A DNA stretch of 64,000 nt from Desulfocucumis sp964643075. Its GTDB lineage: Bacteria; Bacillota; Desulfotomaculia; Desulfotomaculales; Desulfocucumaceae. Location of the stretch: NCBI GenBank assembly GCA_964643075.1, contig CAZXQO010000024.1, forward strand, positions 5,574 through 69,573. Direction: 5' to 3'. The notes beneath the pieces are model-generated. The model was not told the DNA's origin. It did not search any database and saw only the letters and a program-made list of their open reading frames with translations. This document shows, in pieces, positions 1 to 8,428 of the stretch; position 1 is the first letter of the stretch; every line of letters begins with the position of its first letter. Position numbers and translations under genes: made by a program.

Positions 1-449
1 GTCCCGTCACCGAAGGCGGCAGTGTGCCTAACCGCCACCTGACCACATACCAGATGAAAACCATGCTGAGGACCGGGTTACTCGAATTCGGCTGCCATAC
101 CTACGACAACCACAGGCTTATTGACGGCAAGGCCGCCCTGACTGTGCTCGGAACCGACGTTATAAGGGAGGATTTGCTGCGTTTTAATAATACGCTGGGT
201 ATGGTTGGTATCCCCGTCTCCTCCGCCATAGCCTATCCCTTTGGAGCCGGAAGCAAGAATGCGGTTGAGGCGGCATCCTCCATGGGTTACCGGATGGGTT
301 TTACAGTTAATCCGGGATATGTTCACCCGGGCGATAATTCAATGTTTATTAACAGATTTTCCATTCGCTCCGGGGATGGCAGGGAGTATTTTACCCGTGT
401 GGTAAATGGCGACTGGAAGCCGCCGGAAAAAGTAACGCCAAAGGAGTGA
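1..449 (+). CDS. Polysaccharide deacetylase family protein, 5'-truncated by the window edge
   Basis: The reading frame is open from the first bases (codons in phase with position 3), so only the C-terminal part of the protein is present. An apparent GTG at 24 is internal. Visible family motifs are HTYDNH, matching the metal-binding HS/TxxH region of NodB-type deacetylases, and AYPFG, matching the conserved YPxG segment. Such enzymes de-N-acetylate cell-wall or extracellular polysaccharides outside the membrane. Signal sequence and first catalytic Asp motif lie outside the window. It ends just inside the next gene's ribosome binding region. Confidence 0.75.
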   Translation, partial: PVTEGGSVPNRHLTTYQMKTMLRTGLLEFGCHTYDNHRLIDGKAALTVLGTDVIREDLLRFNNTLGMVGIPVSSAIAYPFGAGSKNAVEAASSMGYRMGFTVNPGYVHPGDNSMFINRFSIRSGDGREYFTRVVNGDWKPPEKVTPKE

Positions 450-454
450 ATGTA

Positions 455-1186
455 ATGGGTACAGGAGTGTTTCGACAGAGAAATGGCATGGTCGCCGTGG
501 ATGTTGTGGCGGCCTGCGGAGTGTTAACCCCCGGACAATTGTCGGGGTTGTCCCGAAAGCTAGAGGAACTGGAGGCTTTCAGGGTCAAGCTGACTTCCCG
601 CCAGACCATGGTGGTTGTGTTAGCAGAGGAAAAGGTGCAGGCTTTGATTGAAGCACTGCCTGCACTGGATCTGGTATTGTCTCCTTACGGTGACGTAATC
701 CGGGCGGTAAAGGCTTGCGCAGGCAATGCGGCCCTTTGCCCCCGTTCCACCGGGGAGGCCCTTGACCTGGGTATTGAATTGCAGAAAAAATATCTGGGCA
801 GGCAGGCCCCCAAGGATTTTAAAATTGCGGTGGCCGGATGCTACAGGGGCTGCGTGGATCCGCACTGCGCGGATTTCGGGGTGGTTGCCGTGGGGAAGGA
901 TGTCTTCGATGTGATTATAGGAGGTTACGGGGGCAGCGCAAAACCTCTGCACGGTAAACTAATCGCTCGCAAAGTAACCACCGGGGCAGTATATGCCGTA
1001 CTTGACCACGTGCTGGATCGTTTCAGCGCCCTGGCCCAGCCGGGGGAAAAACTAGGCCGTGCTATTTCCAGGCTGGGGCTTGAAGCATTTATGCCTCCCG
1101 ATGAATTAGTAACTGCTCAGTTGAAACTAACAACAATGAATTTAAAAAATTTTTACTGTCCGGTCAGTAAGAAGGGGGTTGTATAA
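455..1186 (+). CDS. Small siroheme/4Fe-4S sulfite or nitrite reductase-like protein
   Basis: About 243 residues. The N-terminal half resembles the ferredoxin-like half domain of nitrite/sulfite reductases. The centre has CAGNAALC followed about 50 residues later by GCYRGC, the usual pattern of four Cys that bind a 4Fe-4S cluster coupled to siroheme. The first Cys pair is separated by six residues rather than the usual five. At this size it is a single-repeat, assimilatory-type small reductase rather than a DsrA/DsrB subunit. ATG 455 is preferred to GTG 446 because AAGGAG lies 8 nt upstream. It abuts the next gene (1-nt overlap), so the two are likely co-translated. Substrate is not shown by sequence. 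Confidence 0.7.
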   Translation: MGTGVFRQRNGMVAVDVVAACGVLTPGQLSGLSRKLEELEAFRVKLTSRQTMVVVLAEEKVQALIEALPALDLVLSPYGDVIRAVKACAGNAALCPRSTGEALDLGIELQKKYLGRQAPKDFKIAVAGCYRGCVDPHCADFGVVAVGKDVFDVIIGGYGGSAKPLHGKLIARKVTTGAVYAVLDHVLDRFSALAQPGEKLGRAISRLGLEAFMPPDELVTAQLKLTTMNLKNFYCPVSKKGVV

Positions 1187-1641
1187 TGGAACAACTAAGA
1201 AAAACAGATGAAATAAATCCCGCTGTTCTACAGGCGCTGCTGGAAAAGATATGCCGGGTCTGCGACTTGCTGGATACTACGGACTGTAAGGAATCAAGCT
1301 GCCTGGTGGGTTTCTCGAAAAAGGTTCTTAATTTCGCCGCCCAGAAGGGCATGCTGGACATTCCCGGGGCTACGGGGCTGATCCCCGCCAGCGATTTTAA
1401 ACCCTATTACCCGGAAACCGTTGCCCCTGTGCTGGCGGAAACCTGCCGGCAGTGCAAGGAATGCCGGGACAACCACTCGCCTGATTGCGTGGTAGCCCTG
1501 GTACGGACGGCCATGGAACACACCATACTGCCGGAAGCCATAACCTATCCCGGTAGTGTGTTCATGTATCTGGCCACCATTAAATCCCACGATGCTACTC
1601 TGGCCACCATGCTGGCGGAGGCGCTGAAAAAAAGAGCTTAA
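1186..1641 (+). CDS. Cysteine-rich hypothetical protein, partner of the reductase
   Basis: 151 residues with no family I recognise. It has an N-terminal Cys group (CRVCDLL, then DCKESSC) and a central group CRQCKECRD followed by SPDC, enough to bind one or two metal centres. There is no signal peptide or membrane segment. The ATG overlaps the last base of the upstream reductase gene, and a terminator follows directly. That arrangement suggests an electron-transfer or maturation partner of the siroheme protein; this is inference from context only. Confidence 0.6.
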   Translation: MEQLRKTDEINPAVLQALLEKICRVCDLLDTTDCKESSCLVGFSKKVLNFAAQKGMLDIPGATGLIPASDFKPYYPETVAPVLAETCRQCKECRDNHSPDCVVALVRTAMEHTILPEAITYPGSVFMYLATIKSHDATLATMLAEALKKRA

Positions 1642-1642
1642 C

Positions 1643-1672
1643 AAAAAAAAGCCCCGGTGGGGGCTTTTTTTT
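1643..1672 (+). terminator. Intrinsic terminator after the reductase operon
   Basis: An A-rich arm, AGCCCC, a GGT-type loop, GGGGCT and eight T residues form a strong hairpin plus T-tract directly after the stop codon of the Cys-rich gene. Confidence 0.85.
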
Positions 1673-1760
1673 GTGGTATTGGAAATTTATACATCGGGTA
1701 ATTGTGGATAACTTATTAGTTGCCCAAAGGATGGCAACTCCTTTTTTTGTTTTATATAGA

Positions 1761-2288
1761 TTATTTCTTGGGCACCAGTATGGCATCCAGTTTCTGGCGG
1801 CTTTCCTTCAGGTTGTATTCCAAATCCAGCATTGTTTCCGGCAAGTTATGCAGATACCTGTTGATATCAACGCTTAAACCAGTGTCCGGACGGGTCAGAT
1901 CTATCTGTCCGGTGGACTGGAAATTGATATCCTTGCGAATGTCGTTAAGGTATTGAATAACCAGTAACTCCCTTTTTCTGGAGATGCTGATATAGTTATT
2001 TAGTTCTTTTTTTAAATTTGCATCTTTTACAGAGCCGGCTAGTTGGTCCAAGTCCTTCAGTGTGTTCGTGCTCTGTTGTGCCCTGTCCATGTAATCAACC
2101 GCCAGGTTGCCGGGGAATGCGGGATCGTCGGGGATCATCTTGAACTGATAAAAGGTAATCATATTTTTTTCGTATTTGTCCAGTTCCGACTGTATTTTCT
2201 GTAAGGTGACCGTGGAGTCCTTTTTAGCGCAGCCGGCGCTAAAAACAAGAAACATTAGCACCAAACATAACAATACGTATTTTTTCAA
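1761..2288 (-). CDS. Hypothetical lipoprotein
   Basis: 175 residues. The N-terminus MKKYVLL... ends in a lipobox SAGC at about residues 18-21, so the mature protein should be lipid-anchored outside the membrane. The remainder is charged and helical, with no domain I can name. It lies 38 bp downstream of the Ig-like lipoprotein gene on the same strand, which suggests an operon and a shared cell-surface role. Confidence 0.65.
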   Translation of the reverse strand: MKKYVLLCLVLMFLVFSAGCAKKDSTVTLQKIQSELDKYEKNMITFYQFKMIPDDPAFPGNLAVDYMDRAQQSTNTLKDLDQLAGSVKDANLKKELNNYISISRKRELLVIQYLNDIRKDINFQSTGQIDLTRPDTGLSVDINRYLHNLPETMLDLEYNLKESRQKLDAILVPKK

Positions 2289-2326
2289 GAGAAATCCTCC
2301 CCGTCATGAGTATTGAAAAATATTTT

Positions 2327-3364
2327 TTAGTATCCACCATAACCACTGTCAACCGGTTCGTAGTCAACCTTTTTTTGTTGTGTCCTGGTTTTGCCCCATT
2401 TGTTGGCTACCTGCGCAGTTATGGTGTTCATTCCTTCCTGGAGTTGAATAGTGCCGGTGAAGGTTCCGTTACTGTTGTTGATATTGGTTTTTACGTCGTT
2501 AACATATACCATCAGCACTGCGTTAGCATCCGTAATGCCGCCTATGGCCAGTTCCTGGCTGGTGGTCTTGTCGGGAAGGATAAAAACCAGTCTGGGCTCG
2601 GGAGGGGTAAACGAAACGTTTTTTGTTGCCACTGTCTGCCCGCCCTGGGGATTGGTGGATACAACCTTTATTGTGTTGGTGCCGGGCATGAGTTGAACCG
2701 GCAGCGAAAAATTTCCCTTTTTGTCCGGCTTGGTACGGTTGCTGTTAACGTATACAAAGCAGTCAGGCTCAGTCTGGCCGGAAACGGTAACCGTTTCACT
2801 ATCGCTGCTGTCCGGGGCAAGGGCCAGCAGCTTTGGAGTCAGCGGCTGGTAGTTAACCGTAATGTTCTGCTTGTCCGGTGAGCCCTTGGGGTTCAGGGTT
2901 ACAATTTCAATGGTGTTTGTTCCCTTTTTTAACTTTACATCCCGTTTGAAATTACCCTGGGAATCCACCTGGGTTGCCTCGCCGTTAACATAAATATTGT
3001 TAGCCGCCTTGGTTTTTCCCATTATGGTCAGTGTTTCGTCCGCCGTTACTTCGGGTACCGGAGAAAGTTTGGTTTCCGACAGGGGCGTTTTGCCGCCATT
3101 CTGGTTATTTACTTGGCCAGCAGGATTGGCCGTTACCCCGGCCAGAGTATTGGCGATTTTCCCCCCGGTTGTTGCCCGTTGACCATTGTTGGTGGAGCCG
3201 TTCCCGGTATCCTGGCTCTGTCCTCCTGTCGTGCCTGACTGGCTGGAAGACGTCTGGCCTTGTGTGTCCGTGGGAGTTTGCTTGGTTTTACTTGTACAGC
3301 CGGACATTACAAGCAGTAGCATAATCATTGCACCTAAGAATATTAAAAGAATATTTTTCTTCAT
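2327..3364 (-). CDS. Lipoprotein with three Ig-like (glucodextranase-B-like) repeats
   Basis: 345 residues. Signal peptide with lipobox MSGC near residues 20-23, then a Gln/Ser/Thr/Gly-rich linker to about residue 95. Three repeats of about 80 residues follow, each with the pattern E-x-T/L-x-I/V-x-G, then VYVN, G-x-F, and GxNTI. These are beta-sandwich modules common in surface proteins of Clostridia. The last residues are Tyr/Gly-rich. No catalytic residues are seen; a structural or adhesive role at the cell surface is likely. The downstream lipoprotein is probably co-transcribed. Confidence 0.7.
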   Translation of the reverse strand: MKKNILLIFLGAMIMLLLVMSGCTSKTKQTPTDTQGQTSSSQSGTTGGQSQDTGNGSTNNGQRATTGGKIANTLAGVTANPAGQVNNQNGGKTPLSETKLSPVPEVTADETLTIMGKTKAANNIYVNGEATQVDSQGNFKRDVKLKKGTNTIEIVTLNPKGSPDKQNITVNYQPLTPKLLALAPDSSDSETVTVSGQTEPDCFVYVNSNRTKPDKKGNFSLPVQLMPGTNTIKVVSTNPQGGQTVATKNVSFTPPEPRLVFILPDKTTSQELAIGGITDANAVLMVYVNDVKTNINNSNGTFTGTIQLQEGMNTITAQVANKWGKTRTQQKKVDYEPVDSGYGGY

Positions 3365-3510
3365 CGTTCCCTCCGGTGAAAAAAGGCATTTCTACAAGTT
3401 TTCAACAGAATATGATAATTTCCTCCCGATGAAGGCAGATCACCGCATAAACTTATGTAATTTTAGGTAATTTTTATAACTGCATATCGACATGTATTAC
3501 CAGAATGCGC

Positions 3511-3546
3511 CAGAAAGCCCCATGGCTGAAGCCATGGGGCTTTCTG
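3511..3546. terminator. Perfect 16-bp hairpin between the UPF0210 gene and the lipoprotein genes
   Basis: Arms 3511-3526 and 3531-3546 are perfectly complementary around a TGAA loop. It lies downstream of the minus-strand UPF0210 gene and upstream of the lipoprotein gene. There is no long T-tract, only CTTTCT within the arm, so it may be a terminator or a processing/stability element. Confidence 0.55.
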
Positions 3547-3588
3547 TATGAAAAATATATAAGCGGTTTGAAGGGTGCCGCCAGGCGA

Positions 3589-4947
3589 TCAGTTGGTAAG
3601 GCTGCTTACCGGGGCCGGGATTCTGCCTCCACGGCGAACAAAAATGGAGGAGGAAAAACCGTGCACCGGCATGACCGGGGCATGGCCCAGGAGACCACCG
3701 TATTCCACCCGGTCGCCTACCTTTTTACCCGGTGCGGGAATTATTCTTACTGCGGTGGTTTTATGGTTAATCACGCCTATAGCCACTTCATCGGCAATAA
3801 TGGCGGCAATGGTCTCTGCGGAAGTGTCCCCGGGCACTGCAATCATATCAAGCCCCACCGAACAGACACAGGTCATAGCCTCCAGTTTATCCAGGCTCAG
3901 GGCGCCTGTTTCCACGGCTCTGATCATTCCCGCATCCTCGCTTACCGGAATAAAGGCGCCGGAAAGCCCGCCAACATAGGAGGAAGCCATGGCCCCACCT
4001 TTTTTCACGGCGTCGTTAAGCAGGGCCAGGGCGGCGGTGGTCCCGTGGGTGCCACATCTCTCCAGTCCCATGTGTTCCAGTATTTCCGCCACGCTGTCAC
4101 CCACCGCCGGGGTGGGGGCCAGGGAGATATCCACTATCCCGAAGGGTACACCCAGGCGCCCGGCGGCTGTACGTCCCACAAGTTCACCCATGCGGGTAAT
4201 TTTAAAGGCAGTCTTTTTGATGGCCTCCGCCAGGGTCCCGAAATCAGCGTCCTTGCACTTTTCCACCATGTTTTTAACTACCCCGGGCCCGGATACCCCT
4301 ACATTAATTACCGATTCCGGCTCTCCTATGCCGTGAAAGGAGCCTGCCATAAAGGGGTTGTCTTCGGGCACATTGCTGAAGACCACCAGCTTGGCGCAGC
4401 CCAGTCCGTCCCTGTCCGCTGTAAGCCTGGCGGTATCCTTGATAATCTTGCCCATCATGTAAACGGCGTCCATATTTATACCGGCCTTGCTGGTGGCCAC
4501 ATTAACGGAGGAACATACCCTGTGGGTGTTGGCCAGGGCTGCCGGTATGGATTTTACCAGGCGCAGGTCTCCTCCGGTAAATCCCTTGTGCACCAGGGCA
4601 GAGAACCCGCCGATAAAATTAACTCCCACCGCTGCTGCGGCCTCGTCCATGGTTTGGGCAAAGCCTGTGAAGTCTTCTACATCGCAACTTTCGGCCACCA
4701 GGGAAATGGGGGTGACAGATATTCTTTTATTTACTATGGGTATGCCGTATTCCCTTTCTATTTCCCCGCCCACCCTCACCAGATTGCCGGCCAGGGAGGT
4801 TATCTTGTCGTAAATTTTCCGGCGGACCGCCGCCGGGTCGGGGCCGGAGCAGTCCCTGAGGCTGATGCCCATGGTGATGGTGCGGATATCCAGGTTCTCT
4901 TCCTGCACCATTTTAATTGTTTCCATAATTTCTGCCATTGTCAGCAT
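3589..4947 (-). CDS. UPF0210 (DUF711, PFL-like) protein
   Basis: 452 residues, the usual length of this conserved but functionally unassigned family, which is structurally related to glycyl-radical enzyme folds. Gly/Ala-rich segments such as ISLRDCSG, GGFSALVHKG, GVSGPGVV and SVGLDMIAVPGD match the family. The start ATG 4947 is chosen over an upstream TTG because GGGGGA lies at proper distance. The ACT-domain gene lies 59 bp upstream on the same strand; these two families are widely found as neighbours. Cytoplasmic; biochemical role unknown. Confidence 0.85.
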   Translation of the reverse strand: MLTMAEIMETIKMVQEENLDIRTITMGISLRDCSGPDPAAVRRKIYDKITSLAGNLVRVGGEIEREYGIPIVNKRISVTPISLVAESCDVEDFTGFAQTMDEAAAAVGVNFIGGFSALVHKGFTGGDLRLVKSIPAALANTHRVCSSVNVATSKAGINMDAVYMMGKIIKDTARLTADRDGLGCAKLVVFSNVPEDNPFMAGSFHGIGEPESVINVGVSGPGVVKNMVEKCKDADFGTLAEAIKKTAFKITRMGELVGRTAAGRLGVPFGIVDISLAPTPAVGDSVAEILEHMGLERCGTHGTTAALALLNDAVKKGGAMASSYVGGLSGAFIPVSEDAGMIRAVETGALSLDKLEAMTCVCSVGLDMIAVPGDTSAETIAAIIADEVAIGVINHKTTAVRIIPAPGKKVGDRVEYGGLLGHAPVMPVHGFSSSIFVRRGGRIPAPVSSLTN

Positions 4948-5006
4948 ATCAAAATCCCCCAAACCGGAAGTATTTCCCCTGTTTTACCGTAGTTGATATT
5001 CATATG

Positions 5007-5306
5007 TTACAGCCTGTGCATAAAGTTAAAAACATTCTCATGCTGGGCGTCGATTTTTATGCCCAGTTCCCGGCCCTTTGCCGCAAGCCTGTCTTTTAAC
5101 TCACCCATGTTTATTTTGCTATTCTCCATATCAGCAATCAGCACCATAGCCAGATATTCCTGTATTAAGGTCTGGCTTATGTCAAGTATGTTAATATTGT
5201 TTTCCGAAAGTATATTGGCGACTCCCGCGATTATACCGACCCGGTCCGGTCCCAGTACGCTTATGATTACCCTGTTTCCCTTAGCGTCTTGCTTTTGGTT
5301 TGACAT
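5007..5306 (-). CDS. ACT-domain protein, UPF0237 type
   Basis: 99 residues consisting mainly of one ACT domain: VIISVLGPDRVGIIAGVANIL, then NINILDISQT and a second beta strand region YLAMVLIAD. ACT domains bind small ligands, often amino acids. Start ATG 5306 has a GAGGT site upstream; an in-frame extension further 5' lacks one. Upstream partner of the UPF0210 gene, a recurrent pairing, suggesting that it senses a ligand for that protein. Confidence 0.8.
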   Translation of the reverse strand: MSNQKQDAKGNRVIISVLGPDRVGIIAGVANILSENNINILDISQTLIQEYLAMVLIADMENSKINMGELKDRLAAKGRELGIKIDAQHENVFNFMHRL

Positions 5307-5606
5307 AGACTGTACCTCACTGTTTTTTAATGATATAAAAAGGATATTTCGTCGGGAACTAGGCGATTCCTGCCTTATATGAAAATCCGAAAATAGTGAT
5401 AATTGGGATAGGAAATTATCCAAGTGGATAATAGTTGGGGACATTCCTCCGAATCTAGAGCCAGGCTCCAAAGAGAGGTGTGTATCGGGGTGAAGGACCG
5501 ATAGTCCTGAGAGGCAGCAGTCCTTTTTTTAAGGGAACACGAATTGACTGCTTCTAAGGTTTGTTATATGTTTAAATTGAGGGTATCCTGGGGGAGGTTA
5601 ATTACC
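5307..5606. other. 300-bp non-coding leader region before the FetAB-like operon
   Basis: No convincing gene. It contains a partial GGGGACATTCC motif (5437 onward) like one end of the dispersed repeat seen elsewhere in the window, and a structured stretch at about 5455-5530. In that stretch ATCGG pairs with CCGAT around a 9-nt loop, followed by a purine-rich segment and a run of seven T. This may be a 5' leader or a remnant; it matches no riboswitch consensus I know. Confidence 0.4.
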
Positions 5607-6245
5607 GTGCTTTTCTATTTTAATAATCTTGCCTTTGCCCCGGGGGGAGACGATGACCGCCGGATAACTGTATCCGGTTCGGTGGACGGCGGTGGTGTTC
5701 TGGTGGTGCGCGGACCTTCGGGGGCGGGCAAATCCACCCTGCTGAGGATTTTGGCCAGACTGCAGCCGGCGGCAGGGGGCGAGGTGCGGCTCAGGGGGGT
5801 AGACTGGGGGCGGTTTAACGCCACTTCCTGGCGGACCAGGGTGCATTACCTGGCGCAAAAACCGGCTCTCTTTGACGGAACCGTGGCTGAAAATTTGTCC
5901 AAGCCCTTTGGCGTTACTGCTATAAAATACAGTAAAATGTTTGATATAAAAATGGCCGGGGAAATAATGGACCAACTGCTATTGCCTCCCAGCCTGCTGC
6001 AGCAGGATGCCAGGACCCTGTCCGGCGGTGAGGCTGCCCGGGTGGCTTTTGTACGGACACTACTTATCGATCCTGAAATTATGCTCCTTGACGAACCTAC
6101 AGCGGCACTGGATGAAAAGTCCGGGCAGGCCTTTTACGGGGTGCTTTTCCGCTGGCTGGAGGCTCCGGAAAGGGCCGCCCTGCTGGTTTCCCACAACGAT
6201 GATTACGGGGTGTTGAAGCAGGTTTCCTTTTTGGATATTCCCTGA
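5607..6245 (+). CDS. ABC transporter ATP-binding protein, FetA/YbbL type
   Basis: 212 residues. Walker A is GPSGAGKST, the signature is LSGGEAARV, and Walker B is MLLDEPTAALD, so the ATPase is complete. The short length and the FetB-like permease downstream identify the FetAB (YbbLM) type, which exports iron or related metals in enterobacteria. GTG 5607 is chosen because GGGGAGG lies 8 nt upstream. A DtxR/MntR-like regulator gene converges downstream, consistent with metal handling. Substrate is inferred from family only. Confidence 0.75.
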   Translation: MLFYFNNLAFAPGGDDDRRITVSGSVDGGGVLVVRGPSGAGKSTLLRILARLQPAAGGEVRLRGVDWGRFNATSWRTRVHYLAQKPALFDGTVAENLSKPFGVTAIKYSKMFDIKMAGEIMDQLLLPPSLLQQDARTLSGGEAARVAFVRTLLIDPEIMLLDEPTAALDEKSGQAFYGVLFRWLEAPERAALLVSHNDDYGVLKQVSFLDIP

Positions 6246-6324
6246 GGAATCATTTCCGGCCTTTATAAGGCGTTGCTGCGACCAAATGCAGAGTGGAAAC
6301 AAAACGGCTGAGAGGAAAGTGCAG

Positions 6325-7125
6325 ATGAATCAAGGCATCATACCCATCTCCAATTTTCAACTGGCTCTTTCGGTACTTCTGGTGCTAATAACCGGGGGGA
6401 TTTCTTCCTTTTTGAGACTGGGCCTGCTGAAGCCGCTAATCTGGGGGACTGTAAGGACATTCGTCCAGCTAACCCTGGTGGGTTACGCCCTGACGTACAT
6501 ATTCACTATTAACAGTCTCTGGCTTGTAATTGCCCTGATTACCCTTATGTGTTATGTGGCCTCAAGGACAGCCGTGAAAAGGACGCCCAATGTGCCAAAC
6601 TATCCCGCCCTGCTGTCTTTCACGGCCCTGCTGGCCAGCACCTTTCTGGTGGGCTCTATCGTTACCGGGCTGATAATAGCTCCCGACCCGTGGTATTCAG
6701 CCAGAATAGTTATCCCCATTTTTGGCATGATTCTTGGTAATTCGATGAACGCCGTCGCTATTTCCCTGGACAGGCTTTATAGCGAGGCCAGATCCAGGGC
6801 GGCTGAAATAGAGGCCCTGCTGACTTTCGGGGCCACCCCCTGGGAGGCGATTCAGACAAGCGCCCGGGAGGCCATCAGGGCCGGCATGACGCCAACCATC
6901 AACTCACTGATGGTGGTGGGGCTGGTGAGCCTGCCGGGAATGATGACGGGGCAGATTCTGGGCGGGGCCGACCCCCGGGAGGCCGTGCGCTATCAGATTG
7001 TGGTCATGTTGATGATCGGCGCCGCCGTGGGCATAGGTTCCCTTATCCTGGTGCTTCTTTCTTACAAAAGACTGTTTAATAGTGACGGCGCTTTACAGCC
7101 CTTCGTCCTGCAAAGCAGGAGATAA
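6325..7125 (+). CDS. ABC transporter permease, FetB/YbbM (UPF0014) type
   Basis: 266 residues with about seven hydrophobic segments and the family hallmark region GMILGNSMNAVAISLDR followed by a helical stretch with EALLTFGATPWEA and GMTPTINSLMVVGLVSLPGMM. ATG 6325 has GAGAGG upstream; the earlier ATG at 6286 lacks a good site. It forms the membrane half of the exporter with the ATPase encoded 80 bp upstream. Confidence 0.85.
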   Translation: MNQGIIPISNFQLALSVLLVLITGGISSFLRLGLLKPLIWGTVRTFVQLTLVGYALTYIFTINSLWLVIALITLMCYVASRTAVKRTPNVPNYPALLSFTALLASTFLVGSIVTGLIIAPDPWYSARIVIPIFGMILGNSMNAVAISLDRLYSEARSRAAEIEALLTFGATPWEAIQTSAREAIRAGMTPTINSLMVVGLVSLPGMMTGQILGGADPREAVRYQIVVMLMIGAAVGIGSLILVLLSYKRLFNSDGALQPFVLQSRR

Positions 7126-7197
7126 TGTGAAAATTTTCCAATTATGGCGTGTAATAAATGGAAAATACCTGACATCCAATATCCAACCACCAGATGG

Positions 7198-7668
7198 TTA
7201 GGTTTTCACTTTTGTTTTTCTAAACATCTGAAATTCCCGGATGACTTCCGGCTGTCTTTTAAAAAATTCCACAAAATCCGCAAGACAGTTTAGCGTCTGG
7301 GTGCTGATGGTGTGCTCAATTTTTTCTGTTTCTTTCAAAATATCCCCGGAGATGCCCAGGAAGTTCAAAAAATCCTCAATGATTTGATGGCGTTCCAGTA
7401 AAGCTCTACCCATCTCTTTTCCTTTTTTGCTTAATAAAATCATTCCGTATTTTTCGTAATTTACCACTCCCACATCGGCCAGCTTCTGGACCATTTTGGT
7501 GGCGGAAGGGGGTTGTACATTAAGTGCTGCAGCCAGGTCGTTGATTCTCGTAAATCCGTTTTCCCTGGACAGCCGGTAGATCATTTCCAAATAGTCTTCC
7601 ATGGATGCCGTCAGCATGGCGTCATCTTTTTTCATGTATTCTCTAAAGGTGAAAAACTCATTGGACAT
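7198..7668 (-). CDS. DtxR/MntR-family metal-dependent transcriptional regulator
   Basis: 156 residues. An N-terminal winged helix (SMEDYLEMIYRL, then INDLAAALNVQPPSATKMVQKLAD) is followed by the dimerisation and metal-binding region with RHQIIEDFL and EKIEHTIS, typical of MntR/IdeR. No C-terminal SH3 domain is present, as in MntR. These proteins bind Mn(II) or Fe(II) and repress metal uptake or activate export genes. It converges on the FetAB-like genes, so that operon is a reasonable target. Confidence 0.85.
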   Translation of the reverse strand: MSNEFFTFREYMKKDDAMLTASMEDYLEMIYRLSRENGFTRINDLAAALNVQPPSATKMVQKLADVGVVNYEKYGMILLSKKGKEMGRALLERHQIIEDFLNFLGISGDILKETEKIEHTISTQTLNCLADFVEFFKRQPEVIREFQMFRKTKVKT

Positions 7669-7854
7669 ATTTTAACTCGCCCACTTTGCCAGAAATAGTT
7701 TTAATATTATATGCCCTGAGAGTGGGAAATAATTTTCTTTTTGTCAAAATATTATCTTGGTGTTATAAATTAACTTGACTTGGTAAATGGTTAGCTGATA
7801 GATTAATATTTGGAAACTAAGGGAACCAATATAGTTTTCTTGGGAGGCATCTTT

Positions 7855-8427
7855 GTGAGAGACAGAATACTTAAATCAGCGCAGGAGCAAATAAGTAAAT
7901 TCGGTTTCAGAAGGTTTACCATTGATGATATTACTTCTGACCTGGGTATCAGCAAAAAGACTATTTACAAGCACTATGACAGCAAGAAACAAATTATCAG
8001 CGAATTATATACAAAGCACCTGGAGATGGAAAAGAACAGCACCCTGGAAGCATTAAGCGCCAAGGAAAGCTGGCTGGATAAGTTAAGGGCGGTGATATAT
8101 TGTTATGGCCAGGGAAAGTTCTCCCCCCAATTGCTGGAGGAACTACAGATTTATTTTCCCGGGGAGTGGGAGAAGACTGAGGCCATAATGGCTTTTAAAA
8201 GGGAAAAGGTGATAGATTTACTGTTGCAGGGAATTGCATCCGGAGCAATAAAAAGAGACGTTCACCTGGGAGTTCTGGGGCTTATCCTGGAAAACACAAT
8301 TAGTGCACTTTTTAATTATAAGCTATCGGGCGAGCTTGATCTCACCTCAAACCAGGCCTTGCACGAGATCAAAAAAATAATTTTTTACGGCATTTTAACT
8401 GAAAAGTCAATTAGTGAGGAGTGCTAA
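7855..8427 (+). CDS. TetR-family transcriptional regulator of the efflux operon
   Basis: 190 residues. N-terminal HTH: FGFRRFTIDDITSDLGISKKTIYKHY. The C-terminal ligand domain is variable, as expected. GTG 7855 is preferred to TTG 7810 because GGGAGG stands 7 nt before it. The stop at 8427 lies one base before the MFP start codon, so regulator, MFP and RND pump are most likely one transcript with autoregulation. Confidence 0.85.
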   Translation: MRDRILKSAQEQISKFGFRRFTIDDITSDLGISKKTIYKHYDSKKQIISELYTKHLEMEKNSTLEALSAKESWLDKLRAVIYCYGQGKFSPQLLEELQIYFPGEWEKTEAIMAFKREKVIDLLLQGIASGAIKRDVHLGVLGLILENTISALFNYKLSGELDLTSNQALHEIKKIIFYGILTEKSISEEC

Positions 8428-8428
8428 A

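Noticed and set aside
2306..2881. 191-codon plus-strand frame over the Ig-like lipoprotein
   Set aside because: Shadow of a lipoprotein gene with signal peptide and repeats; composition is not protein-like.
3505..4992. 495-codon plus-strand open frame across the UPF0210 gene
   Set aside because: It is the antisense shadow of a conserved family gene, rich in His/Gly/Tyr, with no ribosome binding site or family motif.
5455..5530. Known riboswitch (Moco, Mn yybP-ykoY, NiCo, fluoride) before fetAB
   Set aside because: None of the conserved cores that I know is present.
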